Assembly (NCBI RefSeq): GCF_001865995.1
Contig: NZ_MLQQ01000026.1
Coordinates: forward strand, 1 to 64,000
Reading direction: 5' to 3'
DNA from: Anaerobacillus arseniciselenatis
Lineage (GTDB): Bacteria; Bacillota; Bacilli; Bacillales; Anaerobacillaceae
Length of the DNA: 64,000 nt
Shown here: positions 1-9,437 of the stretch, one piece after another
Layout: each line of letters opens with the position of its first letter
Numbering within the stretch: the stretch's first letter is position 1
Notes under the pieces: generated by a model
Told to the model about the DNA's origin: nothing
Database searches by the model: none
Seen by the model: only the letters and a program-made list of their open reading frames with translations
Made by a program: the position numbers and the translations under genes

Positions 1-62
1 TCTTGATGGGATTGTTTCAGGAAACTTGGTTCCTTCATTCCAATCCTCAGTTGTAAAGTTGA

Positions 63-683
63 AGTTTTTCTAGTAAACTTCCTGTATTTTCACGCTGGAA
101 AGCGTTTATAACAGAACTTGTCGCGCGCTTCCGTAACTTAACAAATAGTGTTCGTCCAGTAGAAACTATTGAAGACCTAAGAGGATTATCCGTCCGTACG
201 ATGGAAAATGCAATTCATTTAGACGCTTGGAGAGAGTTAGGAGCTAATCCATCACCAATGGCATTCCCAGAGTTATTTGCTGGACTACAACAAGGAACAA
301 TGGATGGGCAAGAAAATCCATATCCGACCATTTTATTAAGTAACTTCTATGAGGTACAAGATTATTTATCAGGTACAAACCATGTTTATACGCCATTTAT
401 CTTCTTATTCAGTCAACAAATCTGGGATACTCTAACTCCAGAGCAGCAAGAAATTCTTACTGATGCTGCAGTAGAGGCGGGGAAATTTAACCGTCAAAGA
501 AATCGTGAAGTTGCAATTGAAAGTTTAGAACAATTACAAGAAAATATGGAATTTAGTGAAATTTCTCCTGAAGAGCATCAACGTTTCCAAGACGCTGTGC
601 TACCTGTAATTGACAAACACGCTGATAGTATCGGTAGAGAAATTGTTGATGAGTACCTAGCTGAAATTGAAAAAGCTCAATAA
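63..683 (+). pseudogene. dctP: TRAP transporter substrate-binding protein (DctP family), N-terminal part missing
   Basis: This would be the periplasm-side binding protein of a TRAP carboxylate transporter. The C-terminal half matches the DctP family clearly, with the FRNLTNS..RPVETIEDLRGL block, then GANPSPMAF and the hallmark QQGTMDGQENP. Family members are about 330 residues with a signal peptide; here only about 185 family-like residues remain. The frame is closed by TGA at 60-62, and family similarity fades upstream of about base 126. The first good ATG is at 201, inside the domain. The permease genes dctQ and dctM follow in order and look intact. The gene is either truncated by a rearrangement near base 126 or misassembled at the window edge. 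Confidence 0.75.
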
Positions 684-794
684 ATCATAAAAGAATTTAC
701 GAGGATTGGGGCGAGTAATCGTTGTTTATTCGCCCTAATTTATTCTATTGTTAACCTTAACAGCGTATGTACCATCCGAGAGGAGGTAAAGTAG

Positions 795-1319
795 ATGAAA
801 ATAGTAAATTGGCTTGATGAACATTTTGAAGAAGTCTTTCTAGTTGTTTTGTCTACGATAATGGTTGTTGTTATCTTTTCACAAGTGTTTATGCGGTATG
901 TCATGCAAAGCTCATTATCGTGGTCAGAGGAGTTAGCGAGGTACTGTTTTATATGGCTTGTTTATATAGGGATAAGCTATGGGGTAAAGAAACAACGACA
1001 TATTAAAGTGGATGCCTTTTTATTACTATTTAAAGAAAAAGGGAAGCTTGTTTTTAATATTATCGCAAATCTTTTATTTTTGGCCTTTGCCATATATGTT
1101 GTTATCTATGGATATACGATTACAGAGAGGTTTCTAGAACTTGGACAAAAATCACCTGCAAACCAAATTCCAATGGGCTTGATTTATTTGGCGGCGCCAT
1201 TTGGTATGGCAATAACATCTATTCGTTTAATCCAAAACTTAATTAAACAAATTAAAACGTTGTTCGGTAAAGATGATTTCACAGTCAAAACTGAATTAGA
1301 ACGCCTTAGAGAGGATTAA
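795..1319 (+). CDS. dctQ: TRAP transporter small permease (DctQ family)
   Basis: Small membrane subunit of a tripartite ATP-independent periplasmic transporter, which pairs with the large permease. The 174 residues carry four hydrophobic segments. The SSLSWSEELARYCFIWLVYIG stretch around residues 40-60 is the typical DctQ signature. The start is an ATG preceded by a strong GAGAGGAGG site. It lies between the truncated binding-protein gene and dctM, 11 bp ahead of the latter, so the three form one operon. The substrate is probably an organic or sugar acid, judged from the catabolic genes downstream. Confidence 0.92.
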   Translation: MKIVNWLDEHFEEVFLVVLSTIMVVVIFSQVFMRYVMQSSLSWSEELARYCFIWLVYIGISYGVKKQRHIKVDAFLLLFKEKGKLVFNIIANLLFLAFAIYVVIYGYTITERFLELGQKSPANQIPMGLIYLAAPFGMAITSIRLIQNLIKQIKTLFGKDDFTVKTELERLRED

Positions 1320-1330
1320 GGGGGGAGAGT

Positions 1331-2611
1331 ATGACTACAGCAATATTATTTGGAGCGTTTGCTTTATTTTTAATCTTAAGTGTCCCGATTGGGATTGCTC
1401 TTGGATTAGCGACGCTAATTACTTTAATTATTACTGGCTCCTTACCAATTGACTTTTTAGTAATGGGCTTAATTACTGCAGTTGATTCGTTTCCATTACT
1501 AGCGGTTCCGTTCTTTATATTAGCTGGAGAAATTATGGGTAGAGGGGGAATTTCTGACAGGCTATTTAATGTAGCTAATTCATTAGTTGGAAATAAGACC
1601 GGTGGTTTTGCTATTGCTACAATTATTACTTGTATGTTTTTCGCAGCAATCTCTGGTTCTGGACCTGCAACCGTTGCAGCTATTGGTGGAATTATGATCC
1701 CCGCGATGGTTCGTCAAGGGTATGACAAAAAATTCTCAACTGCAGTTGTAGCTGCTGCTGGTTCATTAGGAGTTATTATTCCACCAAGTATCCCAATGGT
1801 TATTTATGGAGTAGTAGGAAGTGTCTCGATTGGTGATATGTTCATAGCAGGGATTATTCCAGGGTTATTGGTAGGTATTTCATTAATGGTCTATGCATAT
1901 TTTCATTCACGTAAGCACGGGTATACTGGTACGGGAGAGAAAACGTCCATTAAAAACATTGCTAAAGCTTCATGGGATGCAAAATGGGCATTACTTATTC
2001 CAATTATTATTTTAGGTGGGATTTATGGCGGTATTTTCACACCAACAGAAGCCGCTGTAATTGCAGTAGTATACGGTTTATTTGCTGGGTTAGTGTTGTA
2101 TCGTGAACTTAAAGTTAAAGAACTACCAAGTATATTAATCAATGCTGCATTAACGACTGCAACAATATTAATTATAGTAGGGACAGCAACGGCATTTGGG
2201 CGGTTACTTACAATGGAACAAATACCGAACCAAATTGCTCAATGGATGCTATCTATCTCTGAAAATCCAATTGTTATTATTCTATTAATTACATTTTTAT
2301 TATTAATAGTTGGTTGCTTCATGGATACTTTAGCGGCGATTATCATTTTAACACCAATATTGCTACCGATTGCTGTAAGTATTGGGTATGACCCTATTCA
2401 TTTTGGAATAATCATGATTGTTAATTTAGCAATTGGCTTTATTACCCCACCATTAGGAGTAAATTTATTTGTAGGTTCGGGGATATCCGGTTTATCAATT
2501 GAGGCTATTTCTAAAGCGATTATCCCGTTTTTCATAGCAATGTTACTAACTCTTGTAGTAATTATATTGTTACCACAATTATCGTTATACTTACTTAACT
2601 TTAAAGCTTAA
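1331..2611 (+). CDS. dctM: TRAP transporter large permease (DctM family)
   Basis: Large membrane subunit of the TRAP transporter, the sodium-coupled translocation channel. At 426 residues it has normal DctM length. It is hydrophobic throughout and has family blocks such as PFFILAGEIMGRGGISDRLF near residue 60, SGSGPATVAAIGGIMIP near 108 and GVIIPPSIPMVIYG near 150. The start ATG follows AGGGGGGAG. It is the last transporter gene; a gap of 156 bp separates it from the LarA-like gene. Without an intact DctP the system may not work unless another binding protein serves it. Confidence 0.95.
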   Translation: MTTAILFGAFALFLILSVPIGIALGLATLITLIITGSLPIDFLVMGLITAVDSFPLLAVPFFILAGEIMGRGGISDRLFNVANSLVGNKTGGFAIATIITCMFFAAISGSGPATVAAIGGIMIPAMVRQGYDKKFSTAVVAAAGSLGVIIPPSIPMVIYGVVGSVSIGDMFIAGIIPGLLVGISLMVYAYFHSRKHGYTGTGEKTSIKNIAKASWDAKWALLIPIIILGGIYGGIFTPTEAAVIAVVYGLFAGLVLYRELKVKELPSILINAALTTATILIIVGTATAFGRLLTMEQIPNQIAQWMLSISENPIVIILLITFLLLIVGCFMDTLAAIIILTPILLPIAVSIGYDPIHFGIIMIVNLAIGFITPPLGVNLFVGSGISGLSIEAISKAIIPFFIAMLLTLVVIILLPQLSLYLLNFKA

Positions 2612-2680
2612 ATACTTTCCCTTCTATTTGTTTGTTAATCCTTTAAACAAATAGGGGAAGGTCGATTTATTAAAACTCAA

Positions 2681-2695
2681 TTTTACATTATAAAA
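2681..2695. promoter_or_regulatory. Candidate IclR-type operator TTTTA-N5-TAAAA
   Basis: A 15-bp palindrome, TTTTACATTATAAAA, lies 72 bp upstream of the LarA-like gene. A near-identical copy (one base different) lies at 9405-9419 in front of the FAH-family gene. Both sit ahead of transcription units flanking the IclR regulator gene, so they are plausible binding sites for it. The assignment to IclR is inference. Confidence 0.4.
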
Positions 2696-2767
2696 CTGTA
2701 ATTAGGTATTGTAAGTGCAGTAATAAAAGCTTAAGCGAGGTTTATCTACTAAGAAAGGAGGTCACAA

Positions 2768-4015
2768 ATGGATATACTTGAAAAATTACTTAAAGATATA
2801 CCCTTACCCAAAATGGCGAAAGTAGAACAAAAGTTTCATGCACCAGAGGTAAAGAATGTTCCAACTGAGGTGCAAAAGGCAATTGATCAAGCAGAAGTGC
2901 TTAGCCGGATAACGAAAGGAGACCGAGTTGCGATTGCAGTGGGTAGCCGTGGTATTTCAAATGTCGAAGTTTTAACAAGGGAAGTTATCAAAGCTGTCAA
3001 GTCAGTTGGTGGTGATCCATTTATTATTCCTGCAATGGGGAGTCACGGTGGTGCAAGTGATGAAGGGCAAAAAGAAGTTCTAGAAGATTTAGGGGTAACA
3101 GAACATTTTGTTGGAGCACCGATTATTTCTAGTATGGAAGTAGTAAAGGTAGGAGAGTTGCTAAACGGTCTACCTGTTTATGTAGATAAACACGCTTATG
3201 AAGCAGATCAAGTCATTATTATTAACAGAATTAAAGCCCATACTGCCTTTAGAGGTTCAGTAGAAAGTGGTTTATTGAAAATGTTAACCATAGGTTTAGG
3301 TAAACAGAAAGGCGCAGAGGCTGCTCACTTATATGGCTTTAAACATATGGCTGAACATGTACCAGAAATGGCAAAAATCATGTTAAAAAACATTAATTTT
3401 CTTTTTGGTTTAGGATCGATTGAAAATGCCTATGACCATATCGCAAAAGTGGTCGCACTGCCAGCTGAAAAAATTATTGCAGAAGAACCCAATCTTTTAA
3501 TAGAAGCGAAAAGTTTAATGGCAAAGCTCATGTTTGACAAAATTGATGTGCTTGTAGTCGATGAAATAGGTAAAGATATTTCAGGAGATGGGATGGATCC
3601 TAATATTACAGGCCGTTACGCAACACCATATGCCACAGGGGGACCTGATGTAATGAGGATTGTTGTATTAGGTTTAACTAATAAAACACACGGCAATGCC
3701 AATGGCTTAGGAATGGCAGATGTAACTACAAAAGCAGTAGTTGACTCAATTGAATGGCATAAGGGATATGCTAATTCATTAACTAGTACGGTAACAAACG
3801 TCGTAAAAGTACCTATGTTTATGGAAACCAACGCATTAGCGGTTAAGGCTGCGATTAAAACATGTAATGCATTTGATCTCAATAAATTAAAAGTTGTTCG
3901 CATTAAAAATACGTTAGATATAAAAGAAATATGGGTTTCTGAAGCTCTACTTGAAGAAATAAAAGAAAAAGATCAATTTAAAGTTCTAAGCGAGCCTACT
4001 GTCATGAATTATTAG
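2768..4015 (+). CDS. LarA-like (DUF2088/lactate racemase N-terminal domain) protein
   Basis: This 415-residue protein resembles the nickel-pincer lactate racemase superfamily (LarA_N, DUF2088) rather than classical LarA. Visible landmarks are a GSHGG motif near residue 97 and an H-x12-K stretch (AHTAFRGSVESGLLK) near residues 158-172, which correspond in position to metal/cofactor histidines and lysine of LarA. No larB, larC or larE cofactor genes are in the window. AAGGAGG directs the ATG start. It heads a row of sugar-acid catabolic genes, so epimerisation or racemisation of a hydroxy acid is a reasonable guess. The exact reaction cannot be told. Confidence 0.7.
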   Translation: MDILEKLLKDIPLPKMAKVEQKFHAPEVKNVPTEVQKAIDQAEVLSRITKGDRVAIAVGSRGISNVEVLTREVIKAVKSVGGDPFIIPAMGSHGGASDEGQKEVLEDLGVTEHFVGAPIISSMEVVKVGELLNGLPVYVDKHAYEADQVIIINRIKAHTAFRGSVESGLLKMLTIGLGKQKGAEAAHLYGFKHMAEHVPEMAKIMLKNINFLFGLGSIENAYDHIAKVVALPAEKIIAEEPNLLIEAKSLMAKLMFDKIDVLVVDEIGKDISGDGMDPNITGRYATPYATGGPDVMRIVVLGLTNKTHGNANGLGMADVTTKAVVDSIEWHKGYANSLTSTVTNVVKVPMFMETNALAVKAAIKTCNAFDLNKLKVVRIKNTLDIKEIWVSEALLEEIKEKDQFKVLSEPTVMNY

Positions 4016-4026
4016 GCGGATAATGG

Positions 4027-5364
4027 ATGCTATATCTATATAGTGTATTAATTATCGCATATCTCTTTTCATTGTTTATTGATTGGATTGTACTAGAGTA
4101 TAGTGTGGGTGTCTTAGCGATAGTAGCTTTTATTGCATCTTTCAAAGGGGCCAAAAGACTATATCAAGTAACGAGTACCGCTTTTCTTATTATTGGGATA
4201 ATATTATTTCCGTCCACAGAAAAGCACTTTACTGAGGTTCCGTTTTTTATGACCTCAACGATGATTATATTAGCTATTTTCTTTGTATTGCCATTCATAA
4301 ATAGCATTATCGTTGTTGGGAGATATGACAAAAGTGTCAATAAACTTTTGAAAGCGAGAGTAAATCATTTAGGTCAATTATATTATCGGGGTTCAATTGT
4401 AAGTTTTTTACTAGGAACATTTTTAAACATAAGTACTTTACCTCTTGTTCAAAATGTATTGCATAAAAACTTGGCTACTTTTACAAAAAAACTAAGGAAT
4501 ATATTTATTAGTAGAGCAATGTTAAGAGGTTATGCTCTATGTCTAGTGTGGAGCCCGATGGAAATTATGGTTGCGATTACGATCGATATTACTGGCGCAA
4601 GCTACTTAAGGTTGTTACCTTGGTTATTGTTATTTTCTTTCCTTCTCCTTTTTATCGATTGGCTTTTGGGATGGAAGTATAAAAAATATACTGTGGATAT
4701 TGCCCAAAATCAGGCGGTTGAAATAAATTTATCTTTAATTAAAAAGGTAATTACGATGTTGATTTACCTAGTTATTTTTATCGTAGCTATTTTATCTTTA
4801 AAAGAATGGCTACAATTAAACTTTTTAACTGCGGTAACTCTTGTCATTGTGCCTTACTCAATTTTTTGGGCTATAGCAATTAGACGCCTAAAGTCATTTA
4901 TCAAGTATAGTATCCCAATTTGGAAGGAACGGACGATTGGATTAAAGAATTACATGGTTCTTTTTATAGCTGTAAGTTTTTTCGTAACAGTATTAAATCA
5001 ATCAGGATACATGTTAGTTTTACAACAACCTTTAGAAGTATTAGCAAAGCAGCCAATTTTCTTGTTTTTTTCTATTCAGTGTTTATTTTTACTGTTGGCA
5101 ATGATTGGTTTCCATCCACTCGTTACGATTAGTATTTTAGGTGAGTTACTACAACCACTTGCTTATACAGTTAGTCCAATAAGTTTAAGTATTGTATTAA
5201 TAACCTCCAGTTTATCCACAGTAATGGCTGGACCGTACAATATTACAGTTTCATTAACGAGTGTTTTAGTCGGGGAAAATCCTTACCGAATTTCAATATG
5301 GAACATCGGTTACGCAATGTTATTTAGTAGTTTCGGCACTATTTTTGCAATAATCCTTTTATAG
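4027..5364 (+). CDS. Polytopic membrane protein, unknown function
   Basis: A 445-residue integral membrane protein with roughly 11-12 hydrophobic helices and no obvious enzymatic domain. It starts 11 bp after the LarA-like gene and is probably co-transcribed with it. The paired hydrophobic halves with a more polar middle (around residues 215-235) and small-residue loops such as VWSPMEIM recall ion-transporter-superfamily carriers, but I cannot place it in a named family. Its position suggests transport of a substrate or product of the acid pathway. Confidence 0.6.
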   Translation: MLYLYSVLIIAYLFSLFIDWIVLEYSVGVLAIVAFIASFKGAKRLYQVTSTAFLIIGIILFPSTEKHFTEVPFFMTSTMIILAIFFVLPFINSIIVVGRYDKSVNKLLKARVNHLGQLYYRGSIVSFLLGTFLNISTLPLVQNVLHKNLATFTKKLRNIFISRAMLRGYALCLVWSPMEIMVAITIDITGASYLRLLPWLLLFSFLLLFIDWLLGWKYKKYTVDIAQNQAVEINLSLIKKVITMLIYLVIFIVAILSLKEWLQLNFLTAVTLVIVPYSIFWAIAIRRLKSFIKYSIPIWKERTIGLKNYMVLFIAVSFFVTVLNQSGYMLVLQQPLEVLAKQPIFLFFSIQCLFLLLAMIGFHPLVTISILGELLQPLAYTVSPISLSIVLITSSLSTVMAGPYNITVSLTSVLVGENPYRISIWNIGYAMLFSSFGTIFAIILL

Positions 5365-5430
5365 AAATTTAGTGAAATTAATAGATTTTAATTTTAGTAT
5401 TACGTTAAAAGTAAAGGAGGAAGTAGTGAT

Positions 5431-7623
5431 ATGACTGTACAATATCCAAGAATTGATAATCAAGTAAATCCTTATCGTGATAATGTTCAAGGGAAAGCGA
5501 ATGAGCCAATTACAGTAGCTGGACTACTCGACCGATCAAAACAAATTCTAGGTTCTGCCTATGAAGGGCCAGCTCCAGACTGGACACTTGAAGAAATTTA
5601 TAATCGCCTAGAAGAAAATGCTCCGCGAATTGCGATCATTGGTGGTTCTTCTGATCATCCGGCTCATATTATGGATTTTAAAACTTCTGCCCATGCAGCG
5701 ATACGTATTTGGCAAAATGGTGGAGTGCCGTTTTATTTTTCGACGCCTGTAATGTGTGATGGAACCGCTCAAAGTAACCAAGGTATGAGTTACTCATTAC
5801 AAAGCCGTAACGCGGTTGCTGAAATGATCGTTAACCAAATGGAAGCACATAGTTATCATGGGGCATTTGTTATTCAAGGATGTGATAAACAACCTCTAGG
5901 AGTAGTTAGTGCAATGGCACATTTAGATAGAATTCGCCAATTTCGTGGTGAGGCACCATTCTTTGCGACTTTTGCACCAGCTCACGTACTACAAGGGGGA
6001 ACAATCCCTGAAGACCTTTTTCAAGAGTTAGAAGAAGTCGCTGTAACTGCTGAAAATCAAGGGGCAAGTGATATTGCTGATGATTTAAGAGATGCAATGG
6101 CCTATATTTTACAATGCTCATCTAACACAGCTTTCCAAGGTGTTCTTGAGCGTGCAACAGAACGTGGGATTATTACGAAAGCAGCTCATAAGGATTATGA
6201 AAAACGTTTAGCAGTCGCAACTTGTGATGGAAAAGGTGGAGTTTGTGCCTTTAACGGTACTGGTAATAGCTCACGCCACCTTGTTGCAGGTTTAGGCTTA
6301 GTACACCCTGCCGTGGAACTGTTAACAGATTCTCCAAATCAAGCACAAGTAAATGAAGCGCTTGATAGTTTTGCAACAATGATTAATAACCCTGTTTATG
6401 GCGCTGCGAATGTTATGGCTACGAACATTAGAAATGCAATACGTATCCATAGTGCAACTGGTGGTTCCACGAATTTAATGATGCATATCGTTGCTGGGAT
6501 GTTATACGGAGGCTATAAGTTTAGCTTATGGGACTTAGATGAAATTCACCACTCGCATCCTATACCAGATATTTTTAATTATAGCTTAACAGAAGGTCGT
6601 GACATTTTCTCTTTAGCCATTCAATGTTGCGATAGCCAAAGTAGAGGGATGGAAACAGTATTTTATGAATTACTACAAAATGGTGTCCCGATGGATCTAG
6701 ATGTCCCAACTGTTTCTGGAAAAACTTGGCGTGATCGTTTAGAAAATAAACAAAACTTATCAGCTGATCATGTTAAAGAAAATCCTGTTATTTTATCAAA
6801 CCCAAGAAGACCATTTAGTGGTGTAGATGTGTTAACGGGTAACTTCTTTGAAAGTGCAGTTGTAAAAATTAGTGGAATGACAACACAACAACTAGATGAA
6901 TTTGATAAGAAAGCTGCTTTTGTTTTGTATTATGAGAATGAAGATGATGCTAACCGTAGCTTACTAGATGCAAACCTTTTACCAACATTAAGAGAAAAAC
7001 AAAGCTTTAGTCATGAAAGAATGTTAGCTGCCCTTAAAGAAAATGCACCTGAACGTTATGAAGATTGGAAAGGTTATGACTATGATAGTCTTTTCGACAA
7101 AATGGTAGAGGAAGGTGCCTTAAAAATTGCAATAATCGTCTCAGGGCAAGGTCCAGTAGCATTTGGGATGCCAGAAATGTTTACTCCTATGCAACACATT
7201 AATGCAAATCGTCGTTTAAAACGCCTAGCAACGCTAATAAGTGATGGTCGCTATTCAGGTGTGTCTTACGGTGCCGCAATAGGTCACATGACGCCTGAAG
7301 CGAAAGAAGATGGTGGTATCCTATATCTTCAAACAGGCGATTTACTATATATAAGTTTGCGAAATAGAGAAATTCAATTTATAGATACTGAACCATTTTT
7401 AGATGGTAGATTAGAGTTTAAGTTTGATCATATTCGAGAAGAAAGAAAAGAACTAGCGTTAGAAAGGCTTGCTACAATTAAGCAACGTCAACGTCAAGTA
7501 GCCGCAAGCAATCGTATGTCTGGGCATACTGATGCTGCAAATGGAGTTGTACCTATAGCAGTTGCTGAAGAAGCGAGTTTGAACTATAAAACAAATATAT
7601 TACTAGAAAAAGTGAACAATTAA
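5431..7623 (+). CDS. Divergent IlvD/Edd-family dehydratase (sugar-acid dehydratase)
   Basis: An iron-sulfur dehydratase of the IlvD/Edd family, which converts polyhydroxy acids to 2-keto-3-deoxy acids. Candidate cluster cysteines are seen in MCDGTAQ (C109), GCDKQPLG (C151) and GVCAFNGTGNSS (C272), and the C-terminal SDGRYSGVSYGAAIGHMTPEA block is typical. At 730 residues it is about 100-170 longer than usual IlvD or Edd proteins, with extra sequence between the second and third cysteines. A strong AAAGGAGG site sets the ATG. Neighbours (FAH-fold dehydratase, split UxaA) support pentonate, hexonate or aldarate dehydration. The substrate is unknown. Confidence 0.85.
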   Translation: MTVQYPRIDNQVNPYRDNVQGKANEPITVAGLLDRSKQILGSAYEGPAPDWTLEEIYNRLEENAPRIAIIGGSSDHPAHIMDFKTSAHAAIRIWQNGGVPFYFSTPVMCDGTAQSNQGMSYSLQSRNAVAEMIVNQMEAHSYHGAFVIQGCDKQPLGVVSAMAHLDRIRQFRGEAPFFATFAPAHVLQGGTIPEDLFQELEEVAVTAENQGASDIADDLRDAMAYILQCSSNTAFQGVLERATERGIITKAAHKDYEKRLAVATCDGKGGVCAFNGTGNSSRHLVAGLGLVHPAVELLTDSPNQAQVNEALDSFATMINNPVYGAANVMATNIRNAIRIHSATGGSTNLMMHIVAGMLYGGYKFSLWDLDEIHHSHPIPDIFNYSLTEGRDIFSLAIQCCDSQSRGMETVFYELLQNGVPMDLDVPTVSGKTWRDRLENKQNLSADHVKENPVILSNPRRPFSGVDVLTGNFFESAVVKISGMTTQQLDEFDKKAAFVLYYENEDDANRSLLDANLLPTLREKQSFSHERMLAALKENAPERYEDWKGYDYDSLFDKMVEEGALKIAIIVSGQGPVAFGMPEMFTPMQHINANRRLKRLATLISDGRYSGVSYGAAIGHMTPEAKEDGGILYLQTGDLLYISLRNREIQFIDTEPFLDGRLEFKFDHIREERKELALERLATIKQRQRQVAASNRMSGHTDAANGVVPIAVAEEASLNYKTNILLEKVNN

Positions 7624-7637
7624 GGGGAGGATTTAAA

Positions 7638-8582
7638 ATGGAAAGAACACGTGACTTTATTGAAAAATTAGGTTTTCCAAAAGGGGATTGTAATGATCTT
7701 CCAACTTCAACAAAGACGTTTCCGGATGGAGCACAGTATCGTGTGGAAATTCCAAGTGTAGAAGGACCTGCTTCATTCGAAGCTGTGGTTGAAGCTTGTA
7801 AGGAATATGATGTTTATATCCAAAGGATTTCTCAAGGTAGTGGAATCATGCTTTTAACAGATGATGAATTGAAGCAAATGGCTGAAATTGGTCGTCATGA
7901 AAACTTAGAAGTTAGTTTATTTGTTGGACCACGTGGCTCATGGGATATTACACCGATGCAATTAGCAAGTGCTGGTAAAATTGCAGGGTTAAGATCGCAA
8001 GGAATGGACCAACTTGTCTATGCATTGGAAGATGTGAAGAGAGCTTGTGATTTTGGTATTCGCTCGATCTTAGTAGCAGACGAAGGTCTTCTATGGTTAG
8101 TAAATGAATTCAAGAAAGCTGGAGAGTTACCATCAGATTTAGTTGTAAAAATATCCGTACAAATGGCCCAAGCAAATCCAGTCTCGATTCGCTTAATACA
8201 AGATGCTGGAGCAGATACGTATAATGTTCCAACTGATTTAACGCTTGCTAGACTTGCTGCAATTCGCCAAGCAATCGATATTCCTATCGATATTTATGTA
8301 GAAGCACCAGATGATGTTGGAGGATTTATTCGTCACTATGATATCCCAGAAATTATTCGAGTAGCAGCACCTGTTTATATAAAGTTTGGTCTTAGAAACT
8401 CACCAAATATTTATCCATCTGGAACTCATTTAGAAAACACTTCTATTGCACTTTGTAAAGAACGTGTTCGTAGAGCAAAGATTGGGCTTGATATGATAAA
8501 ACGTTATGCACCTCACCTTAAAACATCAGAAAAAGGGGCAGAAGGTTTAGGCGTTCCAGTAGAATGTGTAACAGCACAGTAG
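7638..8582 (+). CDS. U32-peptidase-like TIM-barrel protein
   Basis: A 314-residue soluble protein beginning 14 bp after the dehydratase, with a GGGGAGG site. Its pattern of alternating strands and helices (VSLFVGPRG, VKISVQMAQANPVSI, DIPIDIYVEAP) suggests a TIM barrel and recalls proteins annotated as peptidase family U32, but no clear U32 catalytic signature could be confirmed by eye. In this context an aldolase- or epimerase-like role in sugar-acid breakdown is more likely than proteolysis. Function is unassigned. Confidence 0.55.
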   Translation: MERTRDFIEKLGFPKGDCNDLPTSTKTFPDGAQYRVEIPSVEGPASFEAVVEACKEYDVYIQRISQGSGIMLLTDDELKQMAEIGRHENLEVSLFVGPRGSWDITPMQLASAGKIAGLRSQGMDQLVYALEDVKRACDFGIRSILVADEGLLWLVNEFKKAGELPSDLVVKISVQMAQANPVSIRLIQDAGADTYNVPTDLTLARLAAIRQAIDIPIDIYVEAPDDVGGFIRHYDIPEIIRVAAPVYIKFGLRNSPNIYPSGTHLENTSIALCKERVRRAKIGLDMIKRYAPHLKTSEKGAEGLGVPVECVTAQ

Positions 8583-8619
8583 TTACAGTCAAATCTTAAG
8601 TAGTGAGAAGGTTGAAACT

Positions 8620-9393
8620 ATGCCAATCATTCAAGCAATTGACCGTGCACTAAATATTCTTGATCTATTTGATGACCATGATAAAGAGCTAAAAATTACT
8701 GATATAAGTCAACGAATGGATTTGCATAAAAGTACAGTTCACTCTTTATTGAAAACCTTACAAAAACATAATTATATTGAACAAAATCATGAGAATGGAA
8801 AATACAGACTTGGAATGAAATTTTACGAAAGAGGCAACTTGATAAATAGAAATATTGAGTTAAAAAAGCTGGCTAAAGAGCATCTAGTAAAATTGTCAAA
8901 TAAAACTGGAAAAACCGTTCATCTCGTTATTTTGGACGGAAAGGAAGGCATTTATATTGATAAAGTCGAAAGTTCGTCAGCGACTGTGCTTTATTCTAGA
9001 ATAGGAAGAAGGGTCCCTATTAATAGTAGTGGTGTTGGAAAAGCACTAATAGCATTTAAAAGCCAGAATGAAATCGATAATTTTTTAAAAGATTATGATT
9101 TTGTTCGACAAACAGAAAATACAATTATGGATAAAGAAAGTTTAAATAAAGAGTTCGAAAAGGTTCGAAAGCAAGGTTATGCAATTGATAATGAAGAAAA
9201 TGAACTTGGTGTATTTTGTATCGCTTTTCCGATAAAAAACCAAAATGGTCAAGTCGTGGCTGCCATTAGTACATCAACAACCGTAACAAAGCAAGATGAA
9301 GTTGAGTTTAGCGAAACATTCAAGCTAATAAAATTGACAGCTGAAAGATTGTCAAATCAGTTAGGATTTAGAGGTAAATTGAGTAATAAATAG
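8620..9393 (+). CDS. IclR-family transcriptional regulator
   Basis: A 257-residue regulator with an N-terminal winged helix-turn-helix (LKITDISQRMDLHKSTVHSL, residues about 22-41) and a C-terminal effector-binding IclR domain containing SSGVGKALIAF near residue 132 and NEENELGVFCIAFPI near residue 190. IclR proteins of this size often sense 2-keto-3-deoxy acids or related intermediates (KdgR type). It lies in the middle of the catabolic cluster in the same direction, so it probably controls it. The two TTTTA-N5-TAAAA sites at 2681 and 9405 are candidate operators. Confidence 0.93.
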   Translation: MPIIQAIDRALNILDLFDDHDKELKITDISQRMDLHKSTVHSLLKTLQKHNYIEQNHENGKYRLGMKFYERGNLINRNIELKKLAKEHLVKLSNKTGKTVHLVILDGKEGIYIDKVESSSATVLYSRIGRRVPINSSGVGKALIAFKSQNEIDNFLKDYDFVRQTENTIMDKESLNKEFEKVRKQGYAIDNEENELGVFCIAFPIKNQNGQVVAAISTSTTVTKQDEVEFSETFKLIKLTAERLSNQLGFRGKLSNK

Positions 9394-9404
9394 TCATAAC
9401 CGGA

Positions 9405-9419
9405 TTTTATATTATAAAA
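9405..9419. promoter_or_regulatory. Candidate IclR-type operator TTTTA-N5-TAAAA
   Basis: TTTTATATTATAAAA lies 19 bp before the FAH-family start codon and 12 bp after the iclR stop. It differs from the site at 2681-2695 by one base. Its position would allow the regulator to act on the downstream FAH-uxaA genes. Confidence 0.4.
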
Positions 9420-9437
9420 CAATTAGGAGGAATTAAT

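Noticed and set aside
7638..8582. Protease function for the U32-like protein
   Set aside because: No collagenase-type signature was visible and the surrounding genes are all small-molecule catabolic.
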